A stretch of 37,482 bases of DNA from Lamprocystis purpurea DSM 4197 (GCF_000379525.1 NZ_KB902364.1:231-37712), one strand, 5' to 3'. Shown: positions 8,878 through 15,819, counted from the first letter of the stretch. Numbers and translations are program-made. The notes: generated by a model from the sequence alone, not told the origin.

Positions 8878-9350
8878 ATGTCCGGCGCTCCAGCAGGTCT
8901 TTTAGCCGAACAAGTTCCTCGTTGCTGAGTCCGAGTAGCCGGTCTTCGGGGCGCAGACCGCGAACCAGATCCTCCGGCGACAGCCCCCGCAACCGCTCCT
9001 CCGGCGGCAACCCCCGCAGCCGCTCCTCCGGCGTCATTTCAGCCAACTTTTCGCGTGTCCACTCGCGCTTAAAATCTTCAAACGTGTAGGCCATCGAGAT
9101 ACCCACCTCGCGGTAGCGTTGGTAAATTTGCTCAAGAGTCAGCGACGGGAGGACAACGCCGCTGCCCTGGCTGATTTTTTAGCCTATTGTCTGGTGCTGG
9201 GTTGGCCGCAAGTGGCGTCCGGTGTCTATGCGGAGATCCGCAATACGTTGGAGTCCAGAGGGACACCCATCGGGTCCAACGACCTTCTGATTGCCGCCCA
9301 TGCCCGCCACCTTGGTTGTACACTGGTCACGAACAATGTTGAGAAATTCA
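8737..9350. repeat. Segmental duplication, copy 1 (with internal deletion)
   Basis: This stretch matches 12541-12968 and then jumps to 14048-14264, nearly base for base. It carries part of the lipoprotein remnant, the C-terminal part of the RLRGL-repeat protein and the C-terminal part of vapC. Relative to the other copy, about 1082 bp are missing; the join is at 9134-9136, where both parents share the trinucleotide AAG. Copy 1 also has one 27-bp coding repeat fewer. Confidence 0.85.
8864..9106 (-). pseudogene. C-terminal fragment of the RLRGL-repeat nuclease-like protein
   Basis: Eighty residues (MGISMAYTFEDFKREWTREK, then TPEERLRGLPPEERLRGL and similar units) equal the last third of the protein encoded at 12669-13367. 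The N-terminal two thirds are absent because the DNA upstream of 9135 has been replaced by vapC sequence. The 9-residue unit RLRGLPPEE occurs once less than in the longer copy. An ATG is present and a short protein could be made, but the conserved core is gone, so it is called a remnant. Confidence 0.75.
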
Positions 9351-9364
9351 CAGTAACGCCGTGA
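9131..9364 (+). pseudogene. vapC fragment (PIN toxin, second copy)
   Basis: Encodes SQRREDNAAALADFLAYCLV onward to NNVEKF, matching residues 50-120 of the intact VapC at 13904-14302 with a few substitutions (for example D71 to G). The first 49 residues, with catalytic Asp6 and Glu42, are missing. The C-terminus is replaced after NNVEKF by unrelated sequence (TVTP) where a repeat element begins. It cannot be an active PIN nuclease. Confidence 0.8.
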
Positions 9365-9433
9365 CCTGTAGGGTCCGCTGTGCGGACCGACGACCGTGCC
9401 GATCGCGCGGCGGCCGGGTTTATGACCAAGGCC
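9351..9433 (-). repeat. Dispersed repeat with a GGCC...CCGGCC end (GTCCGC/GCGGAC type)
   Basis: An inverted copy of 26982-27062. It shares the hairpin GGTCCGCACAGCGGACC, the flanking ACAGGTCACGG, and the terminal 22-mer that starts GGCC and ends GGTTTATGACCAAGGCC at 9412-9433. The left end has no matching terminal repeat, so it is one-ended here. It directly abuts the truncated vapC. Confidence 0.65.
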
Positions 9434-9916
9434 GCCCCGGCATCGACGCGGCGATGGATGGCTCCGACTTCCAAGCACCGCTGCCCATGTCCTCGCTCTT
9501 ACACGTGTTCATGGGTGCCCGCATCGCAGGGACCGGTGCTTGAATCTCCCTGGTGACCACGTCTTCTCAATGTCAGGCCTCGACAAGGCCTCGGACCCCG
9601 GGGAGTACCGGCGCCGCTCGCTATCGCGCAGCGCCTCGTTGCCTACCGGCGGGACAAAACCGTCAGCACTCGCCAACAAAAACGTTCGGGGCTCAACACC
9701 TTCAGTGTCGGCATCACCCGTGACCTTTGCACCTCGCCTGCGCATCAGCCTACGCATCGACCCGTCCGTTACCGGCTACGCCGCAAGGCGCGATACACTG
9801 GGCTCGCGGCTCACGATGACCCAGGCGGGACGCTCACCCGCTAGAACATGCGGCCTTGGCAGGCCGTACTGTCCCGGAATTTCTCTTTTTTTCATAGGCG
9901 TTGCGCTCTGGCGGCG
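9434..9916. other. Spacer without a recognisable gene
   Basis: About 480 bp with open frames on both strands but no product I recognise and no convincing start sites. The segment 9707-9741 recurs at 12497-12531 with three mismatches, so at least part of it is repeat-derived. The most likely reading is decayed mobile DNA. Confidence 0.5.
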
Positions 9917-10138
9917 TCATTCGGCGTGCCGAGTTGATCCTTCGCTAGCCTTGATCGCAGTGAACAGTTCTCTTAAGTCTGGATCGCTGAGCCATTTTTC
10001 TCTTTCGGTTGTATAATCGCCCCACCCCGTTTCCGTTTGCTGCAAGAATCTTATCATGCCAACAGGCCCGAGGCTCCGGCTCAGGGCATCTATGCCAATG
10101 GCCCTCACTTGATCCAATGTCATTCCTTGCGCGTTCAT
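9917..10138 (-). CDS. Small protein paired with a PIN toxin, putative antitoxin
   Basis: A 73-residue protein starting directly after the PIN-domain gene (TAGATG, no spacer), so the two are surely co-transcribed. The sequence MTLDQVRAIGIDALSRSLGP and RFLQQTETGWGDYTTEREKWL resembles a widespread family of uncharacterised small proteins that I recall next to PIN genes. The antitoxin role is inferred from position only; it has no clear DNA-binding motif. The toxin-first order is atypical for PIN modules. Base composition is visibly AT-richer than the neighbours, as for its partner. Confidence 0.65.
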   Translation of the reverse strand: MNAQGMTLDQVRAIGIDALSRSLGPVGMIRFLQQTETGWGDYTTEREKWLSDPDLRELFTAIKASEGSTRHAE

Positions 10139-10579
10139 CTAAATAATCTCCTGTAGCCAGGTTAAAGGATTAGAAACCCTAACGCTTACTGTCGCTTTCT
10201 TCCGGGCCGCCCTTTTAATCAGCTTGTCATCTGTCGACAAGAAAACGTCTACGCCAGCTTTTCTGGCGCAAGCCAAGTGCAGGGCGTCATATGACCTAAA
10301 GCCGACGCTCTTCAGAGTCGCGGCGGCGGCGAATATTTCTTCATCCAGCGTTATGATGGAAGTGGCTTGTTCGCAAAGCTTTAACAAACGACGCCGCCTG
10401 TCCAGGCTTGGAGCTTGATTCACTTCGAACAACACAACGCTGCTGCTGATCCATATCCAGTTTTCGGCTTCCAAGTTCTTCAGAATAGCGATGACCGCTT
10501 CCGATTCCAGGTGAATCCGGTCCTGTGTTTGGTCGTCAAAGGGGCGATTGAGACAACAAACGTCCAAATAAATCTTCAT
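10139..10579 (-). CDS. PIN-domain ribonuclease toxin
   Basis: A 146-residue PIN-domain protein, the fold of VapC-type RNase toxins. The N-terminus MKIYLDVCCLNRPFDD carries the first catalytic Asp (D5). The central Glu lies in VLFEVNQAP, and the C-terminal acids in SYDALHLACARK and FLSTDDKLIKRA. All four acidic positions expected for metal-dependent cleavage are present. It belongs to the subfamily with the IYLDVCCLNRPFDDQ start. The downstream 73-residue gene abuts its stop. The lower GC content compared with the flanks suggests separate acquisition. Confidence 0.85.
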   Translation of the reverse strand: MKIYLDVCCLNRPFDDQTQDRIHLESEAVIAILKNLEAENWIWISSSVVLFEVNQAPSLDRRRRLLKLCEQATSIITLDEEIFAAAATLKSVGFRSYDALHLACARKAGVDVFLSTDDKLIKRAARKKATVSVRVSNPLTWLQEII

Positions 10580-10873
10580 TCAGTGTTTTTCGAATTATCT
10601 GATGTGAACCTTCAGGCGGAGTTGCCAAACCAGACAAATAAAGTTAGCTGTGGTCTTTCCCCGATTGCTCCCAAATGGAAAAGGATAATTAATCGTGGGC
10701 TGTCCCCTATTGCTCTTGCCAACCGACTAAGTCACTGTTTTAAGTTGGTCTCGTGCTTAGCTTAGCGCCATTCGAGTCTGTCTCCGGTTTCCCGTGGCTA
10801 GGTCCAGCCGTTCGATGGCCTACTGACCCCGTTCGCCTCCCGTTAGCCTCAGTGACCACTCCGCCTTCGACGG
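10580..10873. other. Intergenic stretch with two short related motifs
   Basis: No gene is seen. Two related pieces, GTGGTCTTTCCCCGATTGCTC near 10650 and GGGCTGTCCCCTATTGCTC near 10699, look like the short 'ctgtccc-attgctc' motifs that often trail degenerate REP-associated elements. The remainder up to the brnA stop is unassigned. Confidence 0.4.
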
Positions 10874-11182
10874 TTAGCTTTTAACTGGATGGGTGGCCAG
10901 CCATTCCTTTAGGATTGTGTTAACTCGCGTCTGCCATCCCGGACCACTAGCCCGAAGAGCACCGACAACTTCAGGATCCAGCCGGATAGCGACCTGCTCT
11001 TTCGGGGGACGTTTGTTTGGTCCTCGATTTCGCCGCAACGCTGAAATGGTGGCTGCCACGCCGCCACCCGCAGTAACGGTTGCATCGCACCAATCGACTC
11101 TGCCATTATCTGCTGACGAGGTAGGCGCAGCTGCCTTTGCAGCTTCAATTTCAGACGGGCTAAATCGAGCGGAAGTACTCAT
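10874..11182 (-). CDS. brnA: BrnA-type antitoxin (DUF4415)
   Basis: Antitoxin of the BrnT/BrnA type II module; it binds and neutralises the BrnT RNase and represses the operon. The C-terminal KEQVAIRLDPEVVGALRASG and WQTRVNTILKEWL form the ribbon-helix-helix-like DNA-binding domain of DUF4415 proteins. The ATG at 11182 (MSTSARFSPSEIEAAK) is chosen because it overlaps the end of brnT by 23 bp, as usual in this module; an upstream in-frame start would lie deep inside brnT. The middle (residues about 20-60) is longer and lower in complexity than in typical BrnA. Confidence 0.85.
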   Translation of the reverse strand: MSTSARFSPSEIEAAKAAAPTSSADNGRVDWCDATVTAGGGVAATISALRRNRGPNKRPPKEQVAIRLDPEVVGALRASGPGWQTRVNTILKEWLATHPVKS

Positions 11183-11429
11183 CGGCGTCTTTGCGGTCGG
11201 CATAGCGGCAAGAGATTAAATGTGCGACGTCATCGCCGCGCGGAGTCCAAACCAGAAAGACAACTTTGCCTTGCCACATGCCCAGGCTTTGCAGCCTCAG
11301 TTCACCGTAGCTTTCACGGTTGTCTTCAGTTGTGATCATTGGATAGTCAAAAACCGGCTCCAGATCGGATAGATCAATCTTGTGCTTATGAAGGTTTTCC
11401 CTTCGCTTTGACTCATCCCAAGCGATCAT
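11160..11429 (-). CDS. brnT: BrnT-type RNase toxin (DUF497)
   Basis: A ribonuclease toxin of about 89 residues with the family opening MIAWDESKRRENLHKHKIDL, where the WDE...N..KH segment is the DUF497 hallmark. It is followed by FDYPMITTEDNRESYGELR and the RelE-like core VVFLVWTPRGDDVAHLISCRYADRKDADEY. The Arg/Tyr/Glu residues used in this fold are present. The ATG at 11429 is preferred over a TTG two codons upstream. It precedes and overlaps brnA. Its 5' edge coincides with the broken end of a DUF5615 gene, suggesting the module landed there. Confidence 0.88.
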   Translation of the reverse strand: MIAWDESKRRENLHKHKIDLSDLEPVFDYPMITTEDNRESYGELRLQSLGMWQGKVVFLVWTPRGDDVAHLISCRYADRKDADEYFRSI

Positions 11430-11599
11430 CGGCAAAATGTATATGCATTCTGCTGACTTGTCAATCGGATTCTTGACGCTGCATCGAGTTTGCCGTTTTT
11501 GACCCCCGACCAGCCGGCCTGCGGCACCGTGATGACCTCGTGCCCAATCGGCAACGGTGCTAGGCGTCGGGGAACGTCTTCGTCAAGCAGGATGCGCAT
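11426..11599 (-). pseudogene. Truncated DUF5615 PIN-like toxin
   Basis: Starts with MRILLDEDVPRRLAPLPIGH and continues EVITVPQAGWSGVKNGKL, the exact N-terminal pattern of DUF5615 (Mut7-C/PIN-like) proteins, which normally run to about 115 residues. Here similarity ends after residue 42; about 15 unrelated residues and a stop follow at the start of brnT. The lost half contains the remaining acidic residues, so activity is unlikely. The ATG overlaps the stop of the DUF433 gene, the usual arrangement of this antitoxin/toxin pair. Confidence 0.8.
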
Positions 11600-11801
11600 C
11601 AGTGAGCAAGGCGGCCTTCGTCTCTTCCAGCGCCGCGATGGCCAGATCCCGGCTGACCGATGGGAAATCCTGTAAGAAAACCTCCAACGGGTCGCCGGCT
11701 TCCAAGTGGTCGAACAGAATCTGGATTGGCACGCGCGTCCCCGCAAAAACGGGGGTGCCGCTGTGACGTTCCGGATCAACGATCACCAATTGTGCGTTCA
11801 T
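11583..11801 (-). CDS. DUF433 antitoxin-like protein
   Basis: A 72-residue DUF433 protein with the hallmark HSGTPVFAGTRVPIQILFDHL and the following F-L-x-D-F-P-x-V helix (VFLQDFPSVSRDLAIAAL). These are winged-helix-like proteins that pair with DUF5615 PIN-like proteins in putative toxin-antitoxin modules. The ATG at 11801 (MNAQLVIVDP) is chosen; the frame is open for 18 more codons upstream but lacks homology-like sequence there. Its partner is truncated. A MITE sits with its target repeat about 35 bp upstream, likely in the promoter region. Confidence 0.85.
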   Translation of the reverse strand: MNAQLVIVDPERHSGTPVFAGTRVPIQILFDHLEAGDPLEVFLQDFPSVSRDLAIAALEETKAALLTDAHPA

Positions 11802-11843
11802 GTCGCGTTCCAGATCAGATGTGTCGTCATTCTCGCCGCGGAC

Positions 11844-12002
11844 GGCCTTGATCATCGTTTCGGCCGGAGTCGGCCTGTCCGCAACTGGAGGCCGAGGCTT
11901 TCGCCGGTAGCGATTCCCGAGATCTCAAAAAAAATCATTGGTGTCTGCGCGCCGGACCGGCTAAAGCCTCGACCTCCAGTGGCCGGAACGATGACCAAGG
12001 CC
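11844..12002. mobile_element. GGCC-ended MITE with perfect 8-bp flanking repeat
   Basis: 159 bp bounded by inverted ends that match at 20 of 22 positions (left GGCCTTGATCATCG..., right the complement of GGCCTTGGTCATCG...). The element is flanked on both sides by CCGCGGAC (11836-11843 and 12003-12010), a perfect direct repeat as left by transposition. Inside are two facing copies of CTGGAGG-CGAGGCTTT-GCCGG that can form a long hairpin. It has no coding capacity and lies just upstream of the DUF433 gene. Confidence 0.85.
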
Positions 12003-12107
12003 CCGCGGACTAAGCAAGCAGCAAAGGCTGACCGGCGGCGATGGCCAATGCCCCGCCGGGTGATGATTGCTTATCGGACAGCAGGGTTCGGTGACGAAGT
12101 AACCGCA

Positions 12108-12335
12108 TCAATCGCACTGATCCTGTGGTGGTCGGTGACCGGTGCCGGCGGCGTGCGTCGCAGCGGAGCGGGCGATCTGGGCCATCAGTGAGCGGTCTTG
12201 CAGGACTTAGCGCGTTTCCTGCTCGCACTCCCAATCCTCGGCGCTGATGACCACGAAGTCGGCGTCGTCGCTGGCCGTGACGTTCGGTGGCTGATGGTCG
12301 GCGATCATTTTTGCTATATGCTCCTAGAGGTTGCC
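12108..12335 (-). pseudogene. Phd/YefM-type antitoxin with two stop codons
   Basis: The frame reads EHIAKMIADHQPPNVTASDD, then ADFVVISAEDWECEQETR, stop, VLQDRSLMAQIARSAATHAAGTG. The D-H-x-P, VVISAEDWE and RSL-x-x-QIA blocks are those of Phd/YefM antitoxins. TAA at 12207-12209 sits where a Tyr codon is expected and TAG at 12324-12326 is another nonsense codon near the N-terminus; the start is missing. No toxin gene follows. Fragments of a very similar gene occur at 18976-19053 and 19425-19450. Confidence 0.75.
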
Positions 12336-12339
12336 CCGA

Positions 12340-12500
12340 AACGCTGTTCCGAGTCAGATGACCGCGCGTTGTTCGCCGCGTCGATGACTCTCGCGGCAAC
12401 CGAGCCGCTTCGCGTCCACGCTGACGTCCTGATGACCAACCATGTTCATCTGCCGGCGACGCCGGAAACCGACCACGGACCGGGGCGGCTGATAAGGTCG
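12340..12500 (+). pseudogene. RAYT (REP-associated tyrosine transposase) N-terminal fragment
   Basis: Encodes RCSESDDRALFAASMTLAAT, then VHADVLMTNHVHLPATPETD and GPGRLI. The MTNHVHL block contains the HUH metal-binding histidines of Y1-type transposases. The fragment stops abruptly at about 12497, where a 35-bp repeat begins. Its last 90 bp are also present at 15183-15275, the start of the other RAYT fragment, so the two pieces overlap and may derive from one split gene or two copies. Confidence 0.75.
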
Positions 12501-12531
12501 GCTTCACCCGTTACCTTGGCACCTCGCCTGC
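12497..12531. repeat. 35-bp repeat shared with 9707-9741
   Basis: GTCGGC-TCACCCGT-ACCTT-GCACCTCGCCTGC, identical at 32 of 35 positions to 9707-9741. It lies at the junction between the RAYT fragment and copy 2 of the duplication. Confidence 0.7.
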
Positions 12532-12540
12532 TTATTTGCA

Positions 12541-12668
12541 GGTGGCCGTCGTGCCGGCGGCGGCCCCCGACGTCACGGTCCCGGCGGTGCCGCTTGCCGC
12601 GGATGGGACGGCCTCGGACCCGCCTTTTCCCAATAGCTGATCGTACGAGCAGGCAGACAGCGCAAGGG
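12541..12668 (-). pseudogene. Lipoprotein remnant, second copy, truncated at both ends
   Basis: Same frame as the remnant at 8559-8877 (lipobox LTLALSAC, SYDQLLGKGGSEAVPSAASG), but it stops at 12541 inside the Ala/Thr-rich stretch, so the Cys-rich C-terminus is gone. The start is missing exactly as in the other copy, so the start was lost before the duplication. Confidence 0.65.
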
Positions 12669-13367
12669 TTAGCGCTGGCCGGATGTCCGGCGCTCCAGCA
12701 GGTCTTTTAGCCGAACAAGTTCCTCGTTGCTGAGTCCGAGTAGCCGGTCTTCGGGGCGCAGACTGCGAACCAACTCCTCCGGCGACAGCCCCCGCAACCG
12801 CTCCTCCGGCGGCAACCCCCGCAACCGCTCCTCCGGCGGCAACCCCCGCAGCCGCTCCTCCGGCGTCATTTCAGCCAACTTTTCGCGTGTCCACTCGCGC
12901 TTAAAATCTTCAAACGTATAGGCCATCGAGATACCCACCTCGCGGTAGCGCTGGTAAATTTGCTCAAGTATCGGAACATGGTCGTCCCGGCGCCAGCGGT
13001 AGGTGTCGGCCCCGGCGAAGACCTTCGCCGCCTCGAAGCTGAGGATCTCCCACAATGCGTTGCGCGGACAGGGCTCCACCTCGCGCAATATGATCAGGGT
13101 CACGGTGCGGCCCACGACCGGCAGGCGGTAGACCCCGGGTTTGACCGCCTCAAGCGCCACTTGCCCAGCCAGGACGCGGGGACGGCGCGTGGTGACCGCA
13201 TAGAGCCCGAACGCACCGACCGGCTCCCGCGGCGCGAACGCCTTGCGGTAGTTGACGTAATGGCCGATCAGCTCCTCGATCGCCCACGCGTCCAGGCTCT
13301 CCTGGCCTGATTTGTAAGTCAGCAGATTGTGGGGCCGCAAATCCTCCAGCCCGTCGCAGGGGTCCAC
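12669..13367 (-). CDS. Rpn-like/uncharacterised protein with RLRGLPPEE repeats
   Basis: A 232-residue protein. Residues 1-140 (DPCDGLEDLRPHNLLTYKSG, then a domain with ALWEILSFEAAKVFAGA and HVPILEQIYQRYREVG) resemble the uncharacterised Rpn-associated proteins common in cyanobacteria and purple bacteria. The MAYTFEDFKREWTREKLAEM linker leads to tandem 9-residue units (RLRGLPPEE and variants, about five) and a helical tail. The start is uncertain: GTG at 13367 is the first start codon in frame, but the frame is open upstream (KWHTESKAEGIV) to a stop near 13440, so the N-terminus may be damaged. A nuclease function is only suggested by the family association. Confidence 0.6.
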   Translation of the reverse strand: MDPCDGLEDLRPHNLLTYKSGQESLDAWAIEELIGHYVNYRKAFAPREPVGAFGLYAVTTRRPRVLAGQVALEAVKPGVYRLPVVGRTVTLIILREVEPCPRNALWEILSFEAAKVFAGADTYRWRRDDHVPILEQIYQRYREVGISMAYTFEDFKREWTREKLAEMTPEERLRGLPPEERLRGLPPEERLRGLSPEELVRSLRPEDRLLGLSNEELVRLKDLLERRTSGQR

Positions 13368-13631
13368 TATACCTTCCGCTTTTGATTCGGTATGCCACTT
13401 GCTGCTTCGTTGTGGCGTGAACGGTGACAGGAGTAACGGTCAGATCATCAGTGATGTCATATGGAATCATCACAAGGTCGCCCCGGTGTTTACCGACCGC
13501 GCCCACCCGGTAGGCTTGCGCGCGGCCCGCCGCAACCCGATCGAATGCCTTTCTTCGCGAAGCCGACTGGCGTCCGCGCCGAACCAACGCTAGACTAAAC
13601 ATATGCGAGCAACATAGGTCAATGAGCGTCC

Positions 13632-13904
13632 ATGATCGACCATTCCGCTGCTTCACCCAACGTCGGCGCCGACCCGCCACGCACCGCCAGGCTTTTTCGC
13701 AACGGGACCAACCAAGCGGTGCGGCTGCCCCGCGACCTCGAGATCGACGCCGACGAGGTGCTGATTCGCCGCGACGGCGACAGTCTCGTCCTCACCCCCA
13801 AGCCACGCTCCTGGGATGACTATTTTGCGCGGGGGCAGCGGCTGACGCAGGATTTTCCCGACGCGATTGACGACCCTCCATCCCAGACCCGGGACGTCCT
13901 CTGA
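13632..13904 (+). CDS. vapB: VapB-type antitoxin (AbrB/SpoVT fold)
   Basis: A 90-residue antitoxin. TARLFRNGTNQAVRLPRDLE followed by IDADEVLIRRDGDSLVLTPK is the swapped-hairpin AbrB DNA-binding domain of the VapB class with the R-x-G-x-x-QAVRLP signature. The C-terminal tail SWDDYFARGQRLTQDFPD is the expected toxin-wrapping peptide. The stop overlaps the vapC start by one base (TGATG), so they are coupled. The ATG at 13632 is used. This is the only intact VapBC pair in the duplicated region. Confidence 0.88.
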   Translation: MIDHSAASPNVGADPPRTARLFRNGTNQAVRLPRDLEIDADEVLIRRDGDSLVLTPKPRSWDDYFARGQRLTQDFPDAIDDPPSQTRDVL

Positions 13905-14302
13905 TGCGCTGGATGCTCGACACCGATACCTGCATCTACGTCATGAAACACCATCCCCCACAGGTGCAGGCGCGGCTGCGGCGGGTGGCTATCGGGGAGC
14001 TTGGGATCTCCGCGATCGTCTTGGCGGAGCTTCAATTCGGCATTCAGAAGAGTCAGCGACGGGAGGACAGCGCCGCTGCCCTGGCTGATTTTCTAGCCTA
14101 TTGTCTGGTGCTGGATTGGCCGCAAGAGGCGTCCGGTGTCTATGCGGAGATCCGCAATGCGTTGGAGTCCAGAGGGACACCCATCGGGTCCAACGACCTG
14201 CTGATTGCCGCCCATGCCCGCCACCTTGGTTGTACACTGGTCACGAACAATGTTGAGGAATTCAGCCGAGTCAGTGGATTAACCATCGAAAATTGGGTCT
14301 GA
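13904..14302 (+). CDS. vapC: VapC-type PIN ribonuclease toxin
   Basis: A 132-residue PIN-domain RNase, the toxin partner of the preceding VapB. Catalytic acids are D6 (MRWMLDTDTCIY), E42 (ISAIVLAELQFG) and D98 (GSNDLLIAAHA), with the NNVEEF block at 115-120 completing the site. LDTDTCIYVMK is typical of the VapC subgroup related to MvpT/VapC of enterobacteria, which cleave initiator tRNA; whether this one does is unknown. The last two thirds are duplicated at 9131-9364. Confidence 0.9.
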   Translation: MRWMLDTDTCIYVMKHHPPQVQARLRRVAIGELGISAIVLAELQFGIQKSQRREDSAAALADFLAYCLVLDWPQEASGVYAEIRNALESRGTPIGSNDLLIAAHARHLGCTLVTNNVEEFSRVSGLTIENWV

Positions 14303-14451
14303 ATACCGGCTGACTGCGGATGAAGTGGGGATACCTCAGGATCTGTCCTCGGTTTCTTTGCGGCCTGTGTCGCGACAAGTTATGATCGGGGCGCGGTCAA
14401 GGCAGCCTATCGCGCTCAACTGCTTACAGCGAATCTTACCAAGGGACGAGC

Positions 14452-14760
14452 GTGCAGACATTCACCTTCGATTGCGAAGTAGACAAACACCGTGGTGTTG
14501 TGTTGGGCCTGCCGCCCAGCGTCTCTCCTGGCCGGCACCGTCTGGCTGTCACCATAGACCCACCCGAGATTGCCCTGGCGTCAACCCAAAGCGCGCCGAT
14601 TGCCCCGATTGACGAGAGCACGGCACCGCGCACCGACTTGTGGCGCCAACTGGAGGCGTTGCGCGCGCAGGCGGCCCAAACCGGGGATCTCCCCGACCCT
14701 ATGGCCTGGGACGCGGTGCCGGCGGAGGCCGAGCGACGCCGTGGCGAGCGCGATGACTAA
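14452..14760 (+). CDS. Putative antitoxin upstream of a PIN toxin
   Basis: A 102-residue protein with GTG start preceded by AAGGGA. The N-terminus MQTFTFDCEVDKHRGVVLGL and PSVSPGRHRLAVTIDPP is a small beta-rich domain like that in uncharacterised PIN-associated antitoxins. A Pro/Ala linker and a helical charged tail (LWRQLEALRAQAAQ) follow and would fit toxin wrapping. The stop overlaps the toxin start (ATGACTAA). The antitoxin role is inferred from the arrangement. Confidence 0.7.
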   Translation: MQTFTFDCEVDKHRGVVLGLPPSVSPGRHRLAVTIDPPEIALASTQSAPIAPIDESTAPRTDLWRQLEALRAQAAQTGDLPDPMAWDAVPAEAERRRGERDD

Positions 14761-15175
14761 GCGACGCACCTATCTGGAGGCCAATATCCTGATTGCGGCC
14801 TGGAACGGCGATGCCGAGTCCCGCGGCTGGGCGCGTGCCATATTGGATGGCCCAGAGCGCCAGCTCCTCACCAGCGATTTCGTCCGCTTGGAGGTTCTAC
14901 CCAAACCGGGCCATGACCGTCGGACCGTCGAAATCGCTTTCATGCAGGTGATCTTATCGGTCGCCGAGGATATCCCGGTGACCGGTGCACTGGTCCAGGA
15001 CGCGCTCGTGCTGGCCGGACGCCACGATCTCTCCGCCCTTGATGCATTGCATCTTGCGGCAGCCGCCGTCGGGGCGGCGGACGAAGTCGTGACCTTCGAA
15101 GGGCCCGAAAAGCCTATGTGCCGACAGACCGAGGTGACTGTCGTGTCACTACGCGCCGTTCGCGACCAACGGTAA
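14753..15175 (+). CDS. PIN-domain toxin with Glu in place of the first catalytic Asp
   Basis: A 140-residue PIN-domain protein: RRTYLEANILIAAWNGD (first acidic strand), SDFVRLEVLPK with the central Glu, DLSALDALHLAAAAVGA with the third acid and a C-terminal strand (VVTFEGPEKPM). The first position, normally Asp in the YLDxNxLI pattern, is Glu here. Some PIN subfamilies tolerate this, so activity is uncertain. The ATG at 14753 overlaps the end of the upstream putative antitoxin. Immediately downstream lies a RAYT fragment. Confidence 0.8.
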   Translation: MTKRRTYLEANILIAAWNGDAESRGWARAILDGPERQLLTSDFVRLEVLPKPGHDRRTVEIAFMQVILSVAEDIPVTGALVQDALVLAGRHDLSALDALHLAAAAVGAADEVVTFEGPEKPMCRQTEVTVVSLRAVRDQR

Positions 15176-15182
15176 ACGTGCA

Positions 15183-15819
15183 GAGTCGGTTCGCGTTCAC
15201 GCTGACCTGATGACCAACCATGTTCATCTGCCGGCGACTCCGGAAACCAACCGCGGACCGGGTCGGCTGATGAAGGGTCTCGGGCAGCGTTACGTTCAGT
15301 ACATCAACCGTACCGACCACCGAACAGGGAGGCGTTTCGAGGGCCGCTTCCGCTTCTCGGTTATCGAAGCCGACAGCGACCTCATTGCTTGCCGGCGCGA
15401 CATCGAAGTCAACCCGGTTCGGGCGCGCAGGGTGCCCACCGCAGAAGAATACCCCTGGTCGAGCGACCACTGCAATGCGCTCGGACTCACCGACCCCGTT
15501 GTCGCTGCGCACCCGCTTTATCTGGCGCTGGGCGAACGCGACGCTGAGCGGCGCTCGCGCTACCGCAGTCTGTTCGCCGACGCGATCCCTGAGAGCGAGA
15601 TTGCGGCGCTACGCGACGCGACCAACGGGGGGATTTGCCTTGGGCAGTGATCGCTTCCAGCGGCAGATCGCCGCGATGATTGGGCGGCGTACATGGCCCG
15701 GCAAATCGGGGCGACCGAAAAAAGAGCCCCCCGGACGCGAATCAGATCGAACTGCCGATCAAGTCTCGAAACCGTGGTCTGTCCCTAGTATCCCCCGTCT
15801 GTCCCTAGTATCCCCCTAG
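15183..15819 (+). pseudogene. RAYT transposase, 5'-truncated and frameshifted
   Basis: Y1/HUH transposase of the REP-associated family. MTNHVHLPATPETN holds the HUH motif, followed by GRRFEGRFRFSVIEADSDLI, EVNPVRARRVPTAEEYPWSS and HPLYLALGERDAERRSRYRS, all family blocks. The N-terminal about 60 residues are missing. A run of six G at 15627-15632 carries one base too many. Before it the frame ends quickly (ICLGQ, stop); in the next frame the protein continues as GGFALGSDRFQRQIAAMIGR and GRPKKEPPG. It is therefore inactive. RAYTs normally move REP hairpins. Confidence 0.85.

Larger units (their letters stand above)
12541..14264. repeat. Segmental duplication, copy 2 (longer copy)
   Basis: Contains both parts of copy 1 (12541-12968 and 14048-14264) separated by the 1082 bp that copy 1 lacks. 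Copy 2 therefore keeps the complete repeat-protein gene, vapB and vapC, while copy 1 keeps the complete lipoprotein 3' end. Confidence 0.8.

Noticed and set aside
9540-10016. A 158-codon plus-strand open frame.
   Set aside because: Ser/Arg-rich translation with no recognisable domain, overlapping the 73-residue minus-strand gene; more likely a by-product of high GC.
10031-10140. Possible AbrB- or Phd-type DNA-binding region in the 73-residue protein.
   Set aside because: No such motif could be seen; the antitoxin role rests on position alone.
13150-13680. A 176-codon minus-strand frame upstream of and overlapping the RLRGL-repeat gene.
   Set aside because: The C-terminal part is an out-of-frame reading of that gene; the N-terminal part has no recognisable domain, though it may include decayed 5' sequence.
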